A program made the translations under genes and the position numbers. A stretch of DNA of 64,000 bases, taken from the NCBI GenBank assembly GCA_023393455.1, contig JAEWLJ010000007.1, forward strand, positions 123,197 through 187,196. Reading direction: 5' to 3'. This DNA is from Methanobacteriota archaeon. GTDB taxonomy: Archaea > Halobacteriota > Methanomicrobia > Methanomicrobiales > Methanoculleaceae. Under the pieces are notes generated by a model, which was not told where the DNA came from, did not search any database, and saw only the letters and a list, made by a program, of their open reading frames with translations. This document shows positions 24,196 to 33,086 of this stretch, piece after piece; the first letter of the stretch is position 1, and every line of letters starts with the position of its first letter.

Positions 24196-24585
24196 ATGCA
24201 GACAATCGATGTATCCGTACAGTACCCCGTCGTCATCACGCCGAACCTCGAGGAGTGCAGGGACTTTTACGTCGGCCACTTCGGTTTCGACGTCGTCTTT
24301 GAGGCAGACTGGTACATCCAGTTGAAGCGCGCAAACGGCATCGAGCTCGGGTTCATGAGACCGAACCTCTCGAACCAGCCCCCGTTTCTCCACGATGCGT
24401 ATGACGGAAAGGGCATCATCGTCACCTACGACGTAGAGGATGCCGGGAAAGAGTACAAGAAGGCGCAGAAGATCGAGGGCGTGATGATCGTGTATCCCTA
24501 CACCGAAGAAGAATGGGGGCAGAAACACTTCATCCTCAAAGACCCGGCCGGCGTATTCGTGGATATCGTCGAGCAGATCTCCTGA
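24196..24585 (+). CDS. VOC (glyoxalase/bleomycin-resistance) family protein
   Basis: A 129-residue vicinal-oxygen-chelate fold: two beta-alpha-beta-beta-beta units, the first with YPVVITPNLEECRDFYVGHFGFDVVFEADWY, the second with IIVTYDVEDAGKEYKKAQKIEG and a final FILKDPAGVFVDIVEQI. The last Glu is in the expected metal-ligand position, while the usual early ligand is less clear, so this may be a non-enzymatic or differently acting member. A strong ribosome site (GAAGGAGGTG) precedes ATG 24196. The gene is alone; its converging neighbour is the CPBP protease. Confidence 0.83.
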   Translation: MQTIDVSVQYPVVITPNLEECRDFYVGHFGFDVVFEADWYIQLKRANGIELGFMRPNLSNQPPFLHDAYDGKGIIVTYDVEDAGKEYKKAQKIEGVMIVYPYTEEEWGQKHFILKDPAGVFVDIVEQIS

Positions 24586-24624
24586 AGGCTCTGCCTTACT
24601 CCACGAATCGTGGCAGCGGACCGC

Positions 24625-25377
24625 TCAGCCATACCGATAACGGGCCAGGGTCCCGGGCCCCCACAGGAAGACCACAACCGCAACCACGACGGCCAGGACG
24701 GCGCTCACCAGGATGGGGTCGTACCGGAAACCGTAATCGGGAACCGAACCCATGTTGATCATGGCATGGAACAGGATCATGCCGAAGACGCTCCCTCCCG
24801 TGTTGTTATAGAGCCAGACCATAAGGATGCGTATCAGCACCGTCGCGATGCATTGGCCCGCCACCCATAGCGGCGCGTTCGCGAGGGCATAGGGCACGAG
24901 GTGCCACAGGGCCCAGGCCGTCCCCAGGATGATGCCTGCGGGGAGAGCTCCGCACCGGTCCTGCAGTGGATCGAGGGCGTATCCCGACCAGCCCACCTCT
25001 TCACCGATCGCAAGGACAAAGAAGACCAGGAAATAGACGGGCATCATCAGGAGTGGAAACTGCAGGCCGGGGATCGATACCCCCATCAGTCTCATCAGTC
25101 CGTATTGGAGGATGGTCACGGCCGGTATCAGGAGAAGGAGGGGCATATACCAGATCTTTCGCCGGATCCGTGTGTAATCAAAGGATCTTTCCCAGAGAAG
25201 CCTCACACCGTCCCATCCCGCTTCCCGGCAGGTGAGGATCGAGGCCGCAATGAAGGGGTTGAAGACCATCAGCAGGCTGTACGGAGCCGTGAGACGGAGC
25301 ACGTACACGGGAAGGGAGAGAAGGAAGACCAGCAGAAAAAAGATCCACACAGATCTCATTGTCGCGGTCTTTTCCAT
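24625..25377 (-). CDS. CPBP family intramembrane glutamic metalloprotease
   Basis: A 250-residue polytopic membrane protein with about seven helices. The CPBP/Rce1 signature is complete: motif 1 IGEEVGWSGYALDPL (Glu pair, about 124-138), motif 2 WALWHLVPYA with His (about 154-163) and motif 3 FHAMINM (about 206-212). Archaeal and bacterial members process membrane-bound peptides or act in self-protection; the substrate here is unknown. The upstream 200 bases (25378-25585) hold no gene on either strand and presumably its promoter. Confidence 0.87.
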   Translation of the reverse strand: MEKTATMRSVWIFFLLVFLLSLPVYVLRLTAPYSLLMVFNPFIAASILTCREAGWDGVRLLWERSFDYTRIRRKIWYMPLLLLIPAVTILQYGLMRLMGVSIPGLQFPLLMMPVYFLVFFVLAIGEEVGWSGYALDPLQDRCGALPAGIILGTAWALWHLVPYALANAPLWVAGQCIATVLIRILMVWLYNNTGGSVFGMILFHAMINMGSVPDYGFRYDPILVSAVLAVVVAVVVFLWGPGTLARYRYG

Positions 25378-25585
25378 CGGTGCCTCCCGCCTGCAGAGTC
25401 CCGGAACAGTGAGGCGAGGAGGCGTTCACCGCACATAAGGCTACCCCCATCAGGCGGATCCTCACGTCGTTCGGCGTCAGTCCGGTATCGGGGCCGCTCT
25501 ATGGGCATATTTGAACCGGGCGTCTCTGCTCTCCACAGAAACACCACGACTCTGGTCGATCGGGGTGCTGCTCCGCGCCGCCACC

Positions 25586-26179
25586 TCAGGCCCCGGAGAG
25601 CGCCGCAGCCAGGTCGCGGCCGCACCGGTATGCCCGCTCGAGCACCTCCTTCTTCTTCCCGACGACGCCCGGCTCGAAGCAGTTGAGGACCGGGAGCTCG
25701 GCAACCACCTCATACCCGAGCGGCCGGAGCGGCAGGGAGAGCGCCTCCAGCGCAACGCCGAGATCGGCGGGGTCCGCCTGCTCGCCCACCGCGAAGACCA
25801 CGGCCTTGCGCTTCCGGCCCGCAAGACGGCTGGAGTAGCCCCGGGGACGCTCATCGGTGAAGTCGTAAAAGGCGTAGAGCCGATCGATGAACGCCTTCAT
25901 CTGGCTGGTGACGTTGTAGTGGTAGACCGGCGAGCCGAGAACGAGCGCATCCGCTTCCACGATGCGGGGGTACAGCATGGTCATGCCGTCGTTGAAGCGG
26001 GTGCAGGTCAGGTCACGCCTGCACCGCTCGCAACCGATGCAGCCCGAAATAACATACTCAGAAAGGCTGACGGCGCTCACCTCGCCGCCCGCGTCGGAGA
26101 CCCCGCGGAGAACCTCCGCGAGGAGACGGGCGGTGTTCCCCCTCGCCCTCGGGCTTCCGCTGATGCCAAGCACTTTCAT
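25586..26179 (-). CDS. Flavodoxin family protein (NAD(P)H:FMN reductase-like)
   Basis: A 197-residue flavoprotein: FMN phosphate-binding loop GISGSPRARGNTARLLAE (about 5-22), a Cys cluster CIGCERCRRDLTC (about 47-59) and the flavin loop GSPVYHYNVTSQMKAFIDRL (about 82-101). The compact CxxCxxC set matches iron-sulfur flavoproteins of methanogens, which pass electrons from ferredoxin, although the spacing here allows either a cluster or free thiols. Start ATG 26179 (MKVLGISGS) is the family start; the open frame upstream is not homologous. Transcribed divergently from the DUF523/DUF1722 gene. Confidence 0.84.
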   Translation of the reverse strand: MKVLGISGSPRARGNTARLLAEVLRGVSDAGGEVSAVSLSEYVISGCIGCERCRRDLTCTRFNDGMTMLYPRIVEADALVLGSPVYHYNVTSQMKAFIDRLYAFYDFTDERPRGYSSRLAGRKRKAVVFAVGEQADPADLGVALEALSLPLRPLGYEVVAELPVLNCFEPGVVGKKKEVLERAYRCGRDLAAALSGA

Positions 26180-26289
26180 GATCGGATCCCTTTTGGGCGG
26201 GTGAATAAGGGTTCCGGATACAGTCCAGCAGATATACCCGCACCCACCACCAGAAGGATTCATATGCACCCCGCCGTATCGTGAACCCC

Positions 26290-27294
26290 ATGACCCGGGA
26301 GTACCCGCGCCCCCGCCTCGTCGTCAGCCGCTGCATCGAGTTCGACCCGTGCCGCTACGACGGCTCGAAGATACCCTCCCCGACGGTGGCACGCCTGCGG
26401 GAGTACGCCGACTGCATTCCGGTCTGCCCGGAAGTCGAGATCGGGCTCGGCATCCCCCGCTCAACCGTCAGGATCGTGCGGATAGGGGGTTCCGATCGCC
26501 TCGTGCAGCCGGCTACCGGGCGGGACGTCACCGCCGAGATGTCCGCCTTCGCAGCACGGTTTCTCGACTCACTGCCCCCAATCGAGGGGTTTATCCTCAA
26601 AGGCGGCTCCCCAACCTCGGGCACCCGGAACGTCCGGGTGTATCCGTCGACGGAGAAGTCCGCGGCGATAGCGAAGTCCGCAGGGTTTTTCGCCCGCGAG
26701 GTGCTGAAGCGGTACCCGGAACTCCACGTGGAAGATGAACTCCGCCTCAACAATCAGCAGATCCGCGACCACTTCCTCTCCGCGGTCTTTACCCTGGCGG
26801 CGTTCCGGGACGTCGAGAGAACCCCGGACCGGGAAGCCCTCGTGCAGTTCCATGCAAACAACAAGCTCCTTCTGCTCACCTTGAGCCAGAAGATGCTGCG
26901 GGAGATGGGCCGGCTCGTCGCAGCCCGGGCAGAGATCGGACCGGGAGAACTGGTCCTCCGGTATCGCCGGATGCTCTCTATCGCGCTCGCACGCGCTCCC
27001 CGGTATACCGCCAACGTCAACGTTCTCCAGCACGCCCTCGGATACTTCGCCGACCGCATCTCAGGCGAGGAGAGAGCGCATTGCATCAGGCTGATCGACC
27101 GCTACAGAGACGGTCACGCGACGCTGGGCGAACCCCACGGCCTACTCCGGTCGTGGGTGATCCGGTTCCAGGAGCCATACCTGATGAACCAGTCGTTCTT
27201 CGCTCCATACCCCGTCGAACTCGTAGACCTGCCGGGAGATGTTACCGATCGCGGACGGGACGTCTGGAATAGTAGAGAGGACCCGGCATCATAA
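26290..27294 (+). CDS. DUF523-DUF1722 (YbgA-like) protein
   Basis: Two joined domains. The N-terminal DUF523 part (about 1-155) has RLVVSRCIEFDPCRYDG, CIPVCPEVEIGLGIPR and FILKGGSPTSG, with conserved cysteines suggesting a metal or cluster site. The C-terminal DUF1722 part (about 185-315) has LVQFHANNKLLLLTLSQ and NVLQHALGYF and closes with QEPYLMNQSFFAPYP. The function is not established; bacterial YbgA lies near photolyase genes. I prefer ATG 26290 over GTG 26281, since a TATA-like TTCATATGC around 26258 would place transcription at about 26285. Full length for the fused family. Confidence 0.83.
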   Translation: MTREYPRPRLVVSRCIEFDPCRYDGSKIPSPTVARLREYADCIPVCPEVEIGLGIPRSTVRIVRIGGSDRLVQPATGRDVTAEMSAFAARFLDSLPPIEGFILKGGSPTSGTRNVRVYPSTEKSAAIAKSAGFFAREVLKRYPELHVEDELRLNNQQIRDHFLSAVFTLAAFRDVERTPDREALVQFHANNKLLLLTLSQKMLREMGRLVAARAEIGPGELVLRYRRMLSIALARAPRYTANVNVLQHALGYFADRISGEERAHCIRLIDRYRDGHATLGEPHGLLRSWVIRFQEPYLMNQSFFAPYPVELVDLPGDVTDRGRDVWNSREDPAS

Positions 27295-27351
27295 TCGCAG
27301 CCCTGCTGCCGCGAGCGAGCGCTTATAATATTCCGGGCGAGATGAACAACT

Positions 27352-28191
27352 ATGCACCGGATCATCGACTGGAACGAGTTCTGGAAGGCGGTATACGCAA
27401 GTTCTCCCGACCGCGTCGAGAAAGGCCGCGATCCGGCCGCTCACTGGAACAAGCGCGCCGCCGCCTACCGACGGGCCACCCGTGACGAGAGACGGGCGAC
27501 CGAGCAGGAACTCGCGATTCTGGATCTGCGACCGGGCGAGACCGTGCTTGATGTGGGTGCCGGAACAGGGAGGCTGGCCGTGCCGGTCGCCCGGACCGCC
27601 GCCCACGTCACCGCCCTCGACCCCTCGGAGGGGATGCTCGCCGTCCTCCGGGAGCAGATGGCTGCCGCGGGGCGGACGAACTACTCCTGCGTTCGGATGC
27701 GCTGGGAGGATACCGTGATCGGGAAGGATATCGAGCCGCACGATGTCGTCATCGCGGCGTTCTCCATCGGATTCTACGACCTCGCCGCTGCCCTCGAAAA
27801 ACTCGACGCCGCGGCCCGCCGGGCGGTCTATCTCTTCTGGCACGCGGGCGAGTGGCGGGACCCCGTCGAGATGGCGCTCTACCGGGCGGTCTTCGGGGAA
27901 GAAGCGACCATGCGCAAGGGCTACCCGGACTACATCTACCCCGTCAACATCCTCCACGACGCCGGGATCTACCCGAACGTCCGGATATACCACGCCGTCT
28001 GGGACGCGGTCTACGACTCGGTCGAAGATGCCGCCCGGGCCTGGGCGGCGATGCACAACCCCGGGATGGAGGATCTCTCGCCGGTCAGGGACTACTTTTC
28101 GCGGACGCTCCGCAAAGACGGGGCCGGGAAGTATGTCGAGACGACGGTGCGGCCGACCGCGGCTGTCTGGTGGGAGAAAGAAGATAGGTGA
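27352..28191 (+). CDS. SAM-dependent methyltransferase
   Basis: A 279-residue class I methyltransferase. An N-terminal helical part (IIDWNEFWKAVYAS, then HWNKRAAAYRRATRDE) leads to motif I VLDVGAGTGRLAVPVA (about 63-78), motif II VTALDPSEGMLAVLRE (about 84-99) and motif IV DVVIAAFSIGFYDLA (about 131-145). The WxxxAxxY opening is common in methanogen methyltransferases of unknown substrate found in the UbiE/Methyltransf_11 group. TATA-like CTTATAATA near 27322 implies a very short leader before ATG 27352. Stand-alone gene. Confidence 0.82.
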   Translation: MHRIIDWNEFWKAVYASSPDRVEKGRDPAAHWNKRAAAYRRATRDERRATEQELAILDLRPGETVLDVGAGTGRLAVPVARTAAHVTALDPSEGMLAVLREQMAAAGRTNYSCVRMRWEDTVIGKDIEPHDVVIAAFSIGFYDLAAALEKLDAAARRAVYLFWHAGEWRDPVEMALYRAVFGEEATMRKGYPDYIYPVNILHDAGIYPNVRIYHAVWDAVYDSVEDAARAWAAMHNPGMEDLSPVRDYFSRTLRKDGAGKYVETTVRPTAAVWWEKEDR

Positions 28192-28192
28192 C

Positions 28193-28435
28193 GCCGCCCT
28201 CGCGGATGAGCGGGTCGATGATCACTTCGGCCGCTGCGATATAGCCGAGCGGCCGGGCAGGTTCGCCCTCTTTTCGGTGCGGGCGGGCGCCGACCTCATC
28301 GATAATCCCGGTGAGACCGACAACCACGTCGGCGGTGCGATCAGCACCGGCAATATCCGGCGAAGAGATGGGGCTTACGAAGATCCCCGGCTCTCTGGAC
28401 CTTCCGAAACTCTATCCCGCCGGGCTTCCGGATAA
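28193..28435 (+). pseudogene. Possible remnant of a NifX-type iron-molybdenum cofactor-binding protein
   Basis: In the 347-base gap before pstS one + frame reads DERVDDHFGRCD, then GRFALFSVRAGADLIDNPG, then HVGGAISTGNI before dissolving. These match, in order, the HFGRC, FALF-V, NPG and GGAGISAGNI blocks of small NifX/NifB-C-terminal proteins. The normal start (KIAVA...) is missing, an extra IAERP sits between the first two blocks, and the conserved second half is absent, so the gene looks decayed. The match is by eye and moderately secure. Confidence 0.45.
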
Positions 28436-28452
28436 AAACGTTGCCACTCAAT

Positions 28453-28464
28453 AAAGTATATACC
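28453..28464 (+). promoter_or_regulatory. TATA box upstream of pstS
   Basis: AAAGTATATACC at 28453-28464 is a good archaeal TATA element about 75 bases before the pstS start, leaving an untranslated leader of roughly 50 bases. Phosphate-dependent control is expected for the operon, but no known Pho-box-like repeat is evident. Confidence 0.5.
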
Positions 28465-28538
28465 GCTATTGTCTCACCATTCACGGACGTATTCAATGTC
28501 GAGAATCCATATATCAACTCATCTCCTTCAATTTTACC

Positions 28539-29390
28539 ATGGCAGGAAAGAGTCTGTCAAAAACGTCCACGGTTGCCGTCGCCGGCATCTTCGTGGTTCT
28601 TCTGATGGTGGCAGGATGTCTCGGCAACGAGCAGGCAACCACGCCGGAGCGGATCACGGTAACAGGGTCGACCACGGTGCTGCCCATCGCCGAGCAGGCG
28701 AGAGAAGCGTTCGAGGCACAGGACGCCTCCGCGGAGATCATGGTGAGCGGAGGGGGCTCAAGTGTCGGGGTCAAGGCCGCCGGCGAGGGTACCGCAGAGA
28801 TCGGCATGTCCTCACGGGACCTCAAGGATGCAGAGACCACAGGTTACCCGGATCTCGTCAAGCACCACATCGCCGATGACGCGATCCTCCTCATCGTCAA
28901 CCCGGCAAACAACGTCGAGAGCCTCACGCTCGACCAGATACGGGGCATCTATAACGGCACCTACACGAACTGGAACCAGGTTAGCGGGTCTGAGGCGCAG
29001 ATCGTCGTTGTAGGGAGAGACAGTGCCTCGGGGACGCGGGAGTTCTTCTCCGAGTTTGTCATGGACGGGGAGGACTTCGTCAGGACCCAGGAGGAGTTCA
29101 ACTCGAACGGTGGCATCCAGCAGAAGGTCTCCCAGACTCCGGGTGCTATCGGCTACGCCGGCCTCGGCTACACCGAAGGCGTGAAGGCCCTGCGGCTCAA
29201 CGTCGACGGGACCGATGTTGAACCCACGTTCCAGAACATCACGGACGGAACGTATCCCGTCAGTCGGCCACTCTACATGCTGACGAACGGAGAGCCCGAA
29301 GGTCTTACGCAGCGGTACATCGAGTTCATCCTGAGCGCCGAAGGGCAGGAGATCGTAGCGAGCGAAGATTACATCCCGTTGCGGGGATGA
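28539..29390 (+). CDS. pstS: Phosphate ABC transporter substrate-binding lipoprotein PstS
   Basis: Captures phosphate outside the cell and hands it to the Pst permease. The 283-residue protein starts with a lipoprotein signal (TVAVAGIFVVLLMVAGC; lipobox VAGC near 24-27). The PstS/PBP-like-2 core follows: ITVTGSTTVLPIAEQ (about 38-52), the phosphate-contacting GGGSSVGVKAAGEGTAEIGMSSR (about 69-91), and GRDSASGTREFFSEF (about 156-170). It heads a four-gene operon. A small hairpin and T-run right after its stop may reduce read-through, letting the binding protein be made in excess. Confidence 0.94.
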   Translation: MAGKSLSKTSTVAVAGIFVVLLMVAGCLGNEQATTPERITVTGSTTVLPIAEQAREAFEAQDASAEIMVSGGGSSVGVKAAGEGTAEIGMSSRDLKDAETTGYPDLVKHHIADDAILLIVNPANNVESLTLDQIRGIYNGTYTNWNQVSGSEAQIVVVGRDSASGTREFFSEFVMDGEDFVRTQEEFNSNGGIQQKVSQTPGAIGYAGLGYTEGVKALRLNVDGTDVEPTFQNITDGTYPVSRPLYMLTNGEPEGLTQRYIEFILSAEGQEIVASEDYIPLRG

Positions 29391-29392
29391 AC

Positions 29393-29412
29393 GGGGCAGC
29401 ACCCCACTTTTT
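29393..29412 (+). terminator. Attenuator-like hairpin between pstS and the permease gene
   Basis: GGGG (29393-29396), a CAGCA loop and CCCC (29402-29405) are followed by AC and five T residues (29408-29412). It sits immediately after the pstS stop codon. The stem is short, so partial termination or an RNA-processing site is more likely than a full stop, given that the downstream genes have no evident promoter of their own. Confidence 0.35.
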
Positions 29413-29435
29413 AGTGTTACGCCAACGGAGTGCTG

Positions 29436-31379
29436 ATGGCAAAAGGTTTCAGTATACGGGCTCGATGTCGGAACTTCAGGTGGCCGCGAGACCGCGGAAC
29501 GCCGGAGATCAGCGGGCCGGCCGCCGGAGCAAAGAGACGGTTCGTCGATTGGGCTGTCAGCAAACTGCTCTTTGTTGGCGCACTTGCCGCGATCGTCACA
29601 GTCTTCTTCATCATCGCGTTCCTGCTCCGCGACGGCTACCAGATCGTTCTCGAGACGGGTCTCTGGAACTTCCTCACGGGTATGGAATGGAACCCGACCG
29701 GCCGGAACCCGGCTTACGGGGTGTTTCCCCTCATCACCGGGACGCTCCTGGTTATGGCGCTCGCGATGGTCATCGCCGTCCCGCTCAGCATCGGGAGCGC
29801 CGTCTTCATCGCAGAGATCGCCTCCCCCAGGACGAAATCCGTCATAAAACCCGCTATCGAACTGCTGGCCGGCATCCCCTCCGTCGTCTACGGGTTCTTC
29901 GGCCTGATCCTCCTGACCGACTGGATACGCGTCGCCTTCGACCAGCCGTCGGGGTCGAGCTGGCTCGCGGGCTCGATCCTCCTCGCGATCATGGCCATAC
30001 CGACGATCACGAGCGTCGCCGAGGACGCCATCAGTTCGGTCCCGAGAGAGTTCAAAGAGGCCAGCCTTGCCCTCGGGGCAACGCACTGGCAGACAATCCG
30101 GCGCGTCATCGTGCCCGGTGCGCTCTCCGGCATCAGCGCAGCGATCATACTTGGCATGGGGCGTGCCATAGGCGAGACGATGGCGGTGCTCATGGTCACG
30201 GGGAATGCAGCCGTCATCCCGGACCCGCTCTACGACGTCTTCTCCCCTGTGCGGACGCTGACCGGGACGCTGGGCATCGAGATGGGCGAGGTCGCGTTCG
30301 GAAGCACGCATTATCATGCGCTCTTCGGTGTTGCGGTGGTTCTGCTCTTCATCACGCTCGCGATCAACAGCGCAGCAAGGGTCATCATCACCCGGATACA
30401 GGGGGCACAGAGTATAGCACGATCCACGCCGTCCGGGTGGGTGAGGGCCGCGATCCAGCGTTCCACGCCCTACCGGGCCATTGCCGGGACGGCCTCACGC
30501 ATAACCCACGCCGTGTCGGCACCGTTTGGAAGGCTTGTCCACCCCAGGACCTCGCAGCGATGCGCGTTCCTCCTGATATCGCTCGCGGTCGCGATCGTGA
30601 TCGTGATCCTCGGGGTGATCCTCTTCGAGATCGTCGTCAATGGGGCCGGAGCGATCACCTGGGAGTTCCTGACCGGGTCCCCGAAAGACCTCGGGAGAGC
30701 GGGCGGAATCTTCCCCGCGATCGTCGGGACGTTCTACCTCGTGGGAGGAGCCCTCGCCATCGCCCTTCCCCTCGGGATCGCAACAGCCATCTACCTGATC
30801 GAGTACACGGCCGACACACAACTGACGCGAGGCATCCGGACCGCGGTGGACCTGCTGAATGGAACACCGTCCATCGTCTTCGGGCTGTTTGGGTTCGCGT
30901 TCCTGGTGCTCTTCCTGGGCTTTGGGGTCTCGCTGATCGCCGGACAGATCACCCTCGGCCTGATGATCCTCCCGACGATCATACGGACGACCGAAGAGGC
31001 GCTCCGGTCGATCCCCGGCTCTCTCAGGGAGGGAAGTTACGCTCTCGGCGCCACAAAGTGGCAGACAATCTGGCGGGTGGTCCTCCCTCCGGCACTCCCC
31101 GGGATCCTCACCGGAGCGATCCTCTCCATCGGGCGTGCTGCAGGCGAGACGGCACCCATCATGTTCACGGCAGCGATCTTCAGCAGCAGATTCCTGCCCT
31201 CGTCGCTCACAGAACCGGTGATGGCGCTCCCGTATCACCTCTTCGTCCTCACCACAACCGTTCCGGGGGCGGCCACACAGAGTTACGGGACCGCTTTCGT
31301 GCTCTTGATGCTGGTCCTCATGATCTATCTCGCCGCGATCCTTGTCCGGCGCCGGTACAGCCCGGCAAAGGTGATGTAA
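29436..31379 (+). CDS. Phosphate ABC transporter permease, PstC-PstA fusion
   Basis: Both membrane subunits of the phosphate importer in one 647-residue chain. The PstC half (about 35-320) has its helices and the EAA loop FKEASLALGATHWQTIRRVIVPGALSGI. The PstA half (about 360-645) repeats this with LREGSYALGATKWQTIWRVVLPPALPGI. A hydrophilic joint of ~40 residues (about 320-360) links them. In most prokaryotes these are two genes. Start ATG 29436 has GGAG five bases upstream, better than GTG 29430. The N-terminal ~35 residues are basic and unusual for PstC. The pstB start codon follows the stop directly. Confidence 0.92.
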   Translation: MAKGFSIRARCRNFRWPRDRGTPEISGPAAGAKRRFVDWAVSKLLFVGALAAIVTVFFIIAFLLRDGYQIVLETGLWNFLTGMEWNPTGRNPAYGVFPLITGTLLVMALAMVIAVPLSIGSAVFIAEIASPRTKSVIKPAIELLAGIPSVVYGFFGLILLTDWIRVAFDQPSGSSWLAGSILLAIMAIPTITSVAEDAISSVPREFKEASLALGATHWQTIRRVIVPGALSGISAAIILGMGRAIGETMAVLMVTGNAAVIPDPLYDVFSPVRTLTGTLGIEMGEVAFGSTHYHALFGVAVVLLFITLAINSAARVIITRIQGAQSIARSTPSGWVRAAIQRSTPYRAIAGTASRITHAVSAPFGRLVHPRTSQRCAFLLISLAVAIVIVILGVILFEIVVNGAGAITWEFLTGSPKDLGRAGGIFPAIVGTFYLVGGALAIALPLGIATAIYLIEYTADTQLTRGIRTAVDLLNGTPSIVFGLFGFAFLVLFLGFGVSLIAGQITLGLMILPTIIRTTEEALRSIPGSLREGSYALGATKWQTIWRVVLPPALPGILTGAILSIGRAAGETAPIMFTAAIFSSRFLPSSLTEPVMALPYHLFVLTTTVPGAATQSYGTAFVLLMLVLMIYLAAILVRRRYSPAKVM

Positions 31380-32141
31380 ATGAATGGCTCCACAATCCTT
31401 GAGACAACAAACCTCAACCTCTGGTACGGGCAGAAGCATGCCCTCATCGACATCTCGCTTGGCATCCCAAGAAACAAGGTCACGGCGCTCATCGGGCCAT
31501 CGGGATGCGGGAAATCGACCCTGCTCCGGTGCTTCAACCGGATGAACGACCTCATCGACTCTTCGAGGATCACCGGAGAGATCCTCTTTAACGGGAAGAA
31601 CATCCGTGACTCCCATGCAGACGTATACACGATCCGCGAGAAGATCGGCATGGTCTTCCAGAGACCCAACCCGTTCCCGAAGAGCATCTACGAGAACGTC
31701 GCTTACGGCCCCCGTATCCACGGGATGAACGACAAGAAGGAACTCGACCGTATCGTCGAGGGGAGCCTGAAGGGTGCCGCGCTCTGGGACGAGGTGAAGG
31801 ACCGCCTCCACGAACCCGCGCTCTCCCTCTCGGGCGGGCAGCAGCAGAGGCTCTGCATCGCGCGATCCCTTGCGGTCGGACCGGAGGTGATCCTGATGGA
31901 CGAGCCCTGCTCCGCCCTCGACCCCATCGCTACGGCAAAGATCGAGGACCTCATCGTCCGGCTTGCCCGGGACTACACCGTCGTCATCGTCACGCACAAC
32001 ATGCAGCAGGCGGCGCGGGCCAGCGACTACACCGGGTTCATGTACCTGGGAAGACTGGTGGAGTTCGACAGAACCACGAAGATCTTCGAGGACCCCGGTG
32101 AAGAACTGACGGAGAACTACATCACCGGAAGGTTCGGGTAG
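31380..32141 (+). CDS. pstB: Phosphate ABC transporter ATP-binding protein PstB
   Basis: ATPase that drives the Pst permease. All ABC motifs are present in 253 residues: Walker A GPSGCGKST (38-46), a Q-loop in GMVFQRPNPFP (about 85-95), the signature LSGGQQQRLCIA (about 146-157), Walker B VILMDEPCSALDPIAT and the H-loop VTHNMQQAARASDY. The PNPFPKSIYENVAYG stretch is specific to PstB. Its ATG directly abuts the permease stop. Length is normal. Confidence 0.95.
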   Translation: MNGSTILETTNLNLWYGQKHALIDISLGIPRNKVTALIGPSGCGKSTLLRCFNRMNDLIDSSRITGEILFNGKNIRDSHADVYTIREKIGMVFQRPNPFPKSIYENVAYGPRIHGMNDKKELDRIVEGSLKGAALWDEVKDRLHEPALSLSGGQQQRLCIARSLAVGPEVILMDEPCSALDPIATAKIEDLIVRLARDYTVVIVTHNMQQAARASDYTGFMYLGRLVEFDRTTKIFEDPGEELTENYITGRFG

Positions 32142-32150
32142 GAGAATCCC

Positions 32151-32801
32151 ATGGTATCGAAGTTTCATACAGAGATTGCGTCCCTGAAAGAGGATGTCCT
32201 CGCGATGGGCCACCTCGCACAGGGTATGCTCGCCCAGTCGATGGTAGCGTTAAAGACCCAGGACGTGGTGCTCGCCGAGACGATCGACGAGAAGAAGCTG
32301 AAACTCGCGGATTACGACGACGGGATCGAGCAGAAGTGCCTGAGACTCATCGCCCTCAACCAGCCGATGGCAAAAGACCTGCGGACGATCGCAGCCTCGA
32401 TGAGGGTGGTCACGAGCCTCTATCGCATCGGCCGTTACGGGAAAGACATCGCCATTGTTGTGCCCGATCTCGCCGGGGCGCCGCACATAGGAAACCTCGT
32501 CAACCTCCCCCACATGGGAGAGATCGTCGATGCGATGATAACGGATGTGATGGTCGCGTTCGATCGCGAAGATATCAGTGTGATAGCCGATATTCAGAGC
32601 CGGGAGGAGGTCGTCGACGCTCTCAGGTACTCCATATTCCGCGAGTCGCTCACCTACATGATGGAAGACCCGAGGAACATTACCCGGTGCACGAACTACG
32701 TCATGATCGCCCGGTACCTCGAACGCTGCGGGGACCACGCCTGCAGGATCGCGGAGAAGGTGCACTACATGGTGACGGGCGACAGGATCGAGATACGGTG
32801 A
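32151..32801 (+). CDS. phoU: Phosphate signalling protein PhoU
   Basis: Helical regulator that links the Pst transporter to phosphate control; 216 residues forming two three-helix bundles. Each bundle shows its metal-binding acidic patch, the first with LADYDDGIEQKCLRLIALNQPMAKDLRTIAASMRVVTSLYRIGRYGKDIA and the second with YMMEDPRNITRCTNYVMIARYLERCGDHACRIAE. Encoded nine bases after pstB and the last gene of the operon. There is no PhoR/PhoB pair nearby, which is normal for methanogens, so its partner in regulation here is unknown. Confidence 0.93.
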   Translation: MVSKFHTEIASLKEDVLAMGHLAQGMLAQSMVALKTQDVVLAETIDEKKLKLADYDDGIEQKCLRLIALNQPMAKDLRTIAASMRVVTSLYRIGRYGKDIAIVVPDLAGAPHIGNLVNLPHMGEIVDAMITDVMVAFDREDISVIADIQSREEVVDALRYSIFRESLTYMMEDPRNITRCTNYVMIARYLERCGDHACRIAEKVHYMVTGDRIEIR

Positions 32802-33086
32802 TGCGGGCGGGGACGCTCCCTCCCCTGTTTCCAGTGCAACGCCCGTGCTTCGTGATGGGAAGCCTTATCAGGCCGGCATGTGAGCGAGAACACTCGAGGG
32901 AAATCTCAACCCGTTGTTTCGTAGAGCGCTGTGCCCGGGCGTTTCAGTGAAAAACCGTGCCCCGGAGTGTGCCCCAGCGGGAGAGAGGGAGGTTCAACAG
33001 AGCCGGTTAGTATAGTCCGGCAGACCGTGCGGATGATCGCCGGACATTTCCAAGCGGTTTTATACCCACGAGCGAATTACTCAACG

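Noticed and set aside
28085..28327. Minus-strand frame reading VVGLTGIIDEVGARPHRKEG across the gap before pstS
   Set aside because: It looks protein-like but matches no family I know, while the + strand holds ordered NifX-type motifs.
29387..31402. A 671-codon + frame overlapping the PstC-PstA gene
   Set aside because: Arg/His/Pro-rich translation with no motif; the permease frame has two complete sets of membrane helices and EAA loops.
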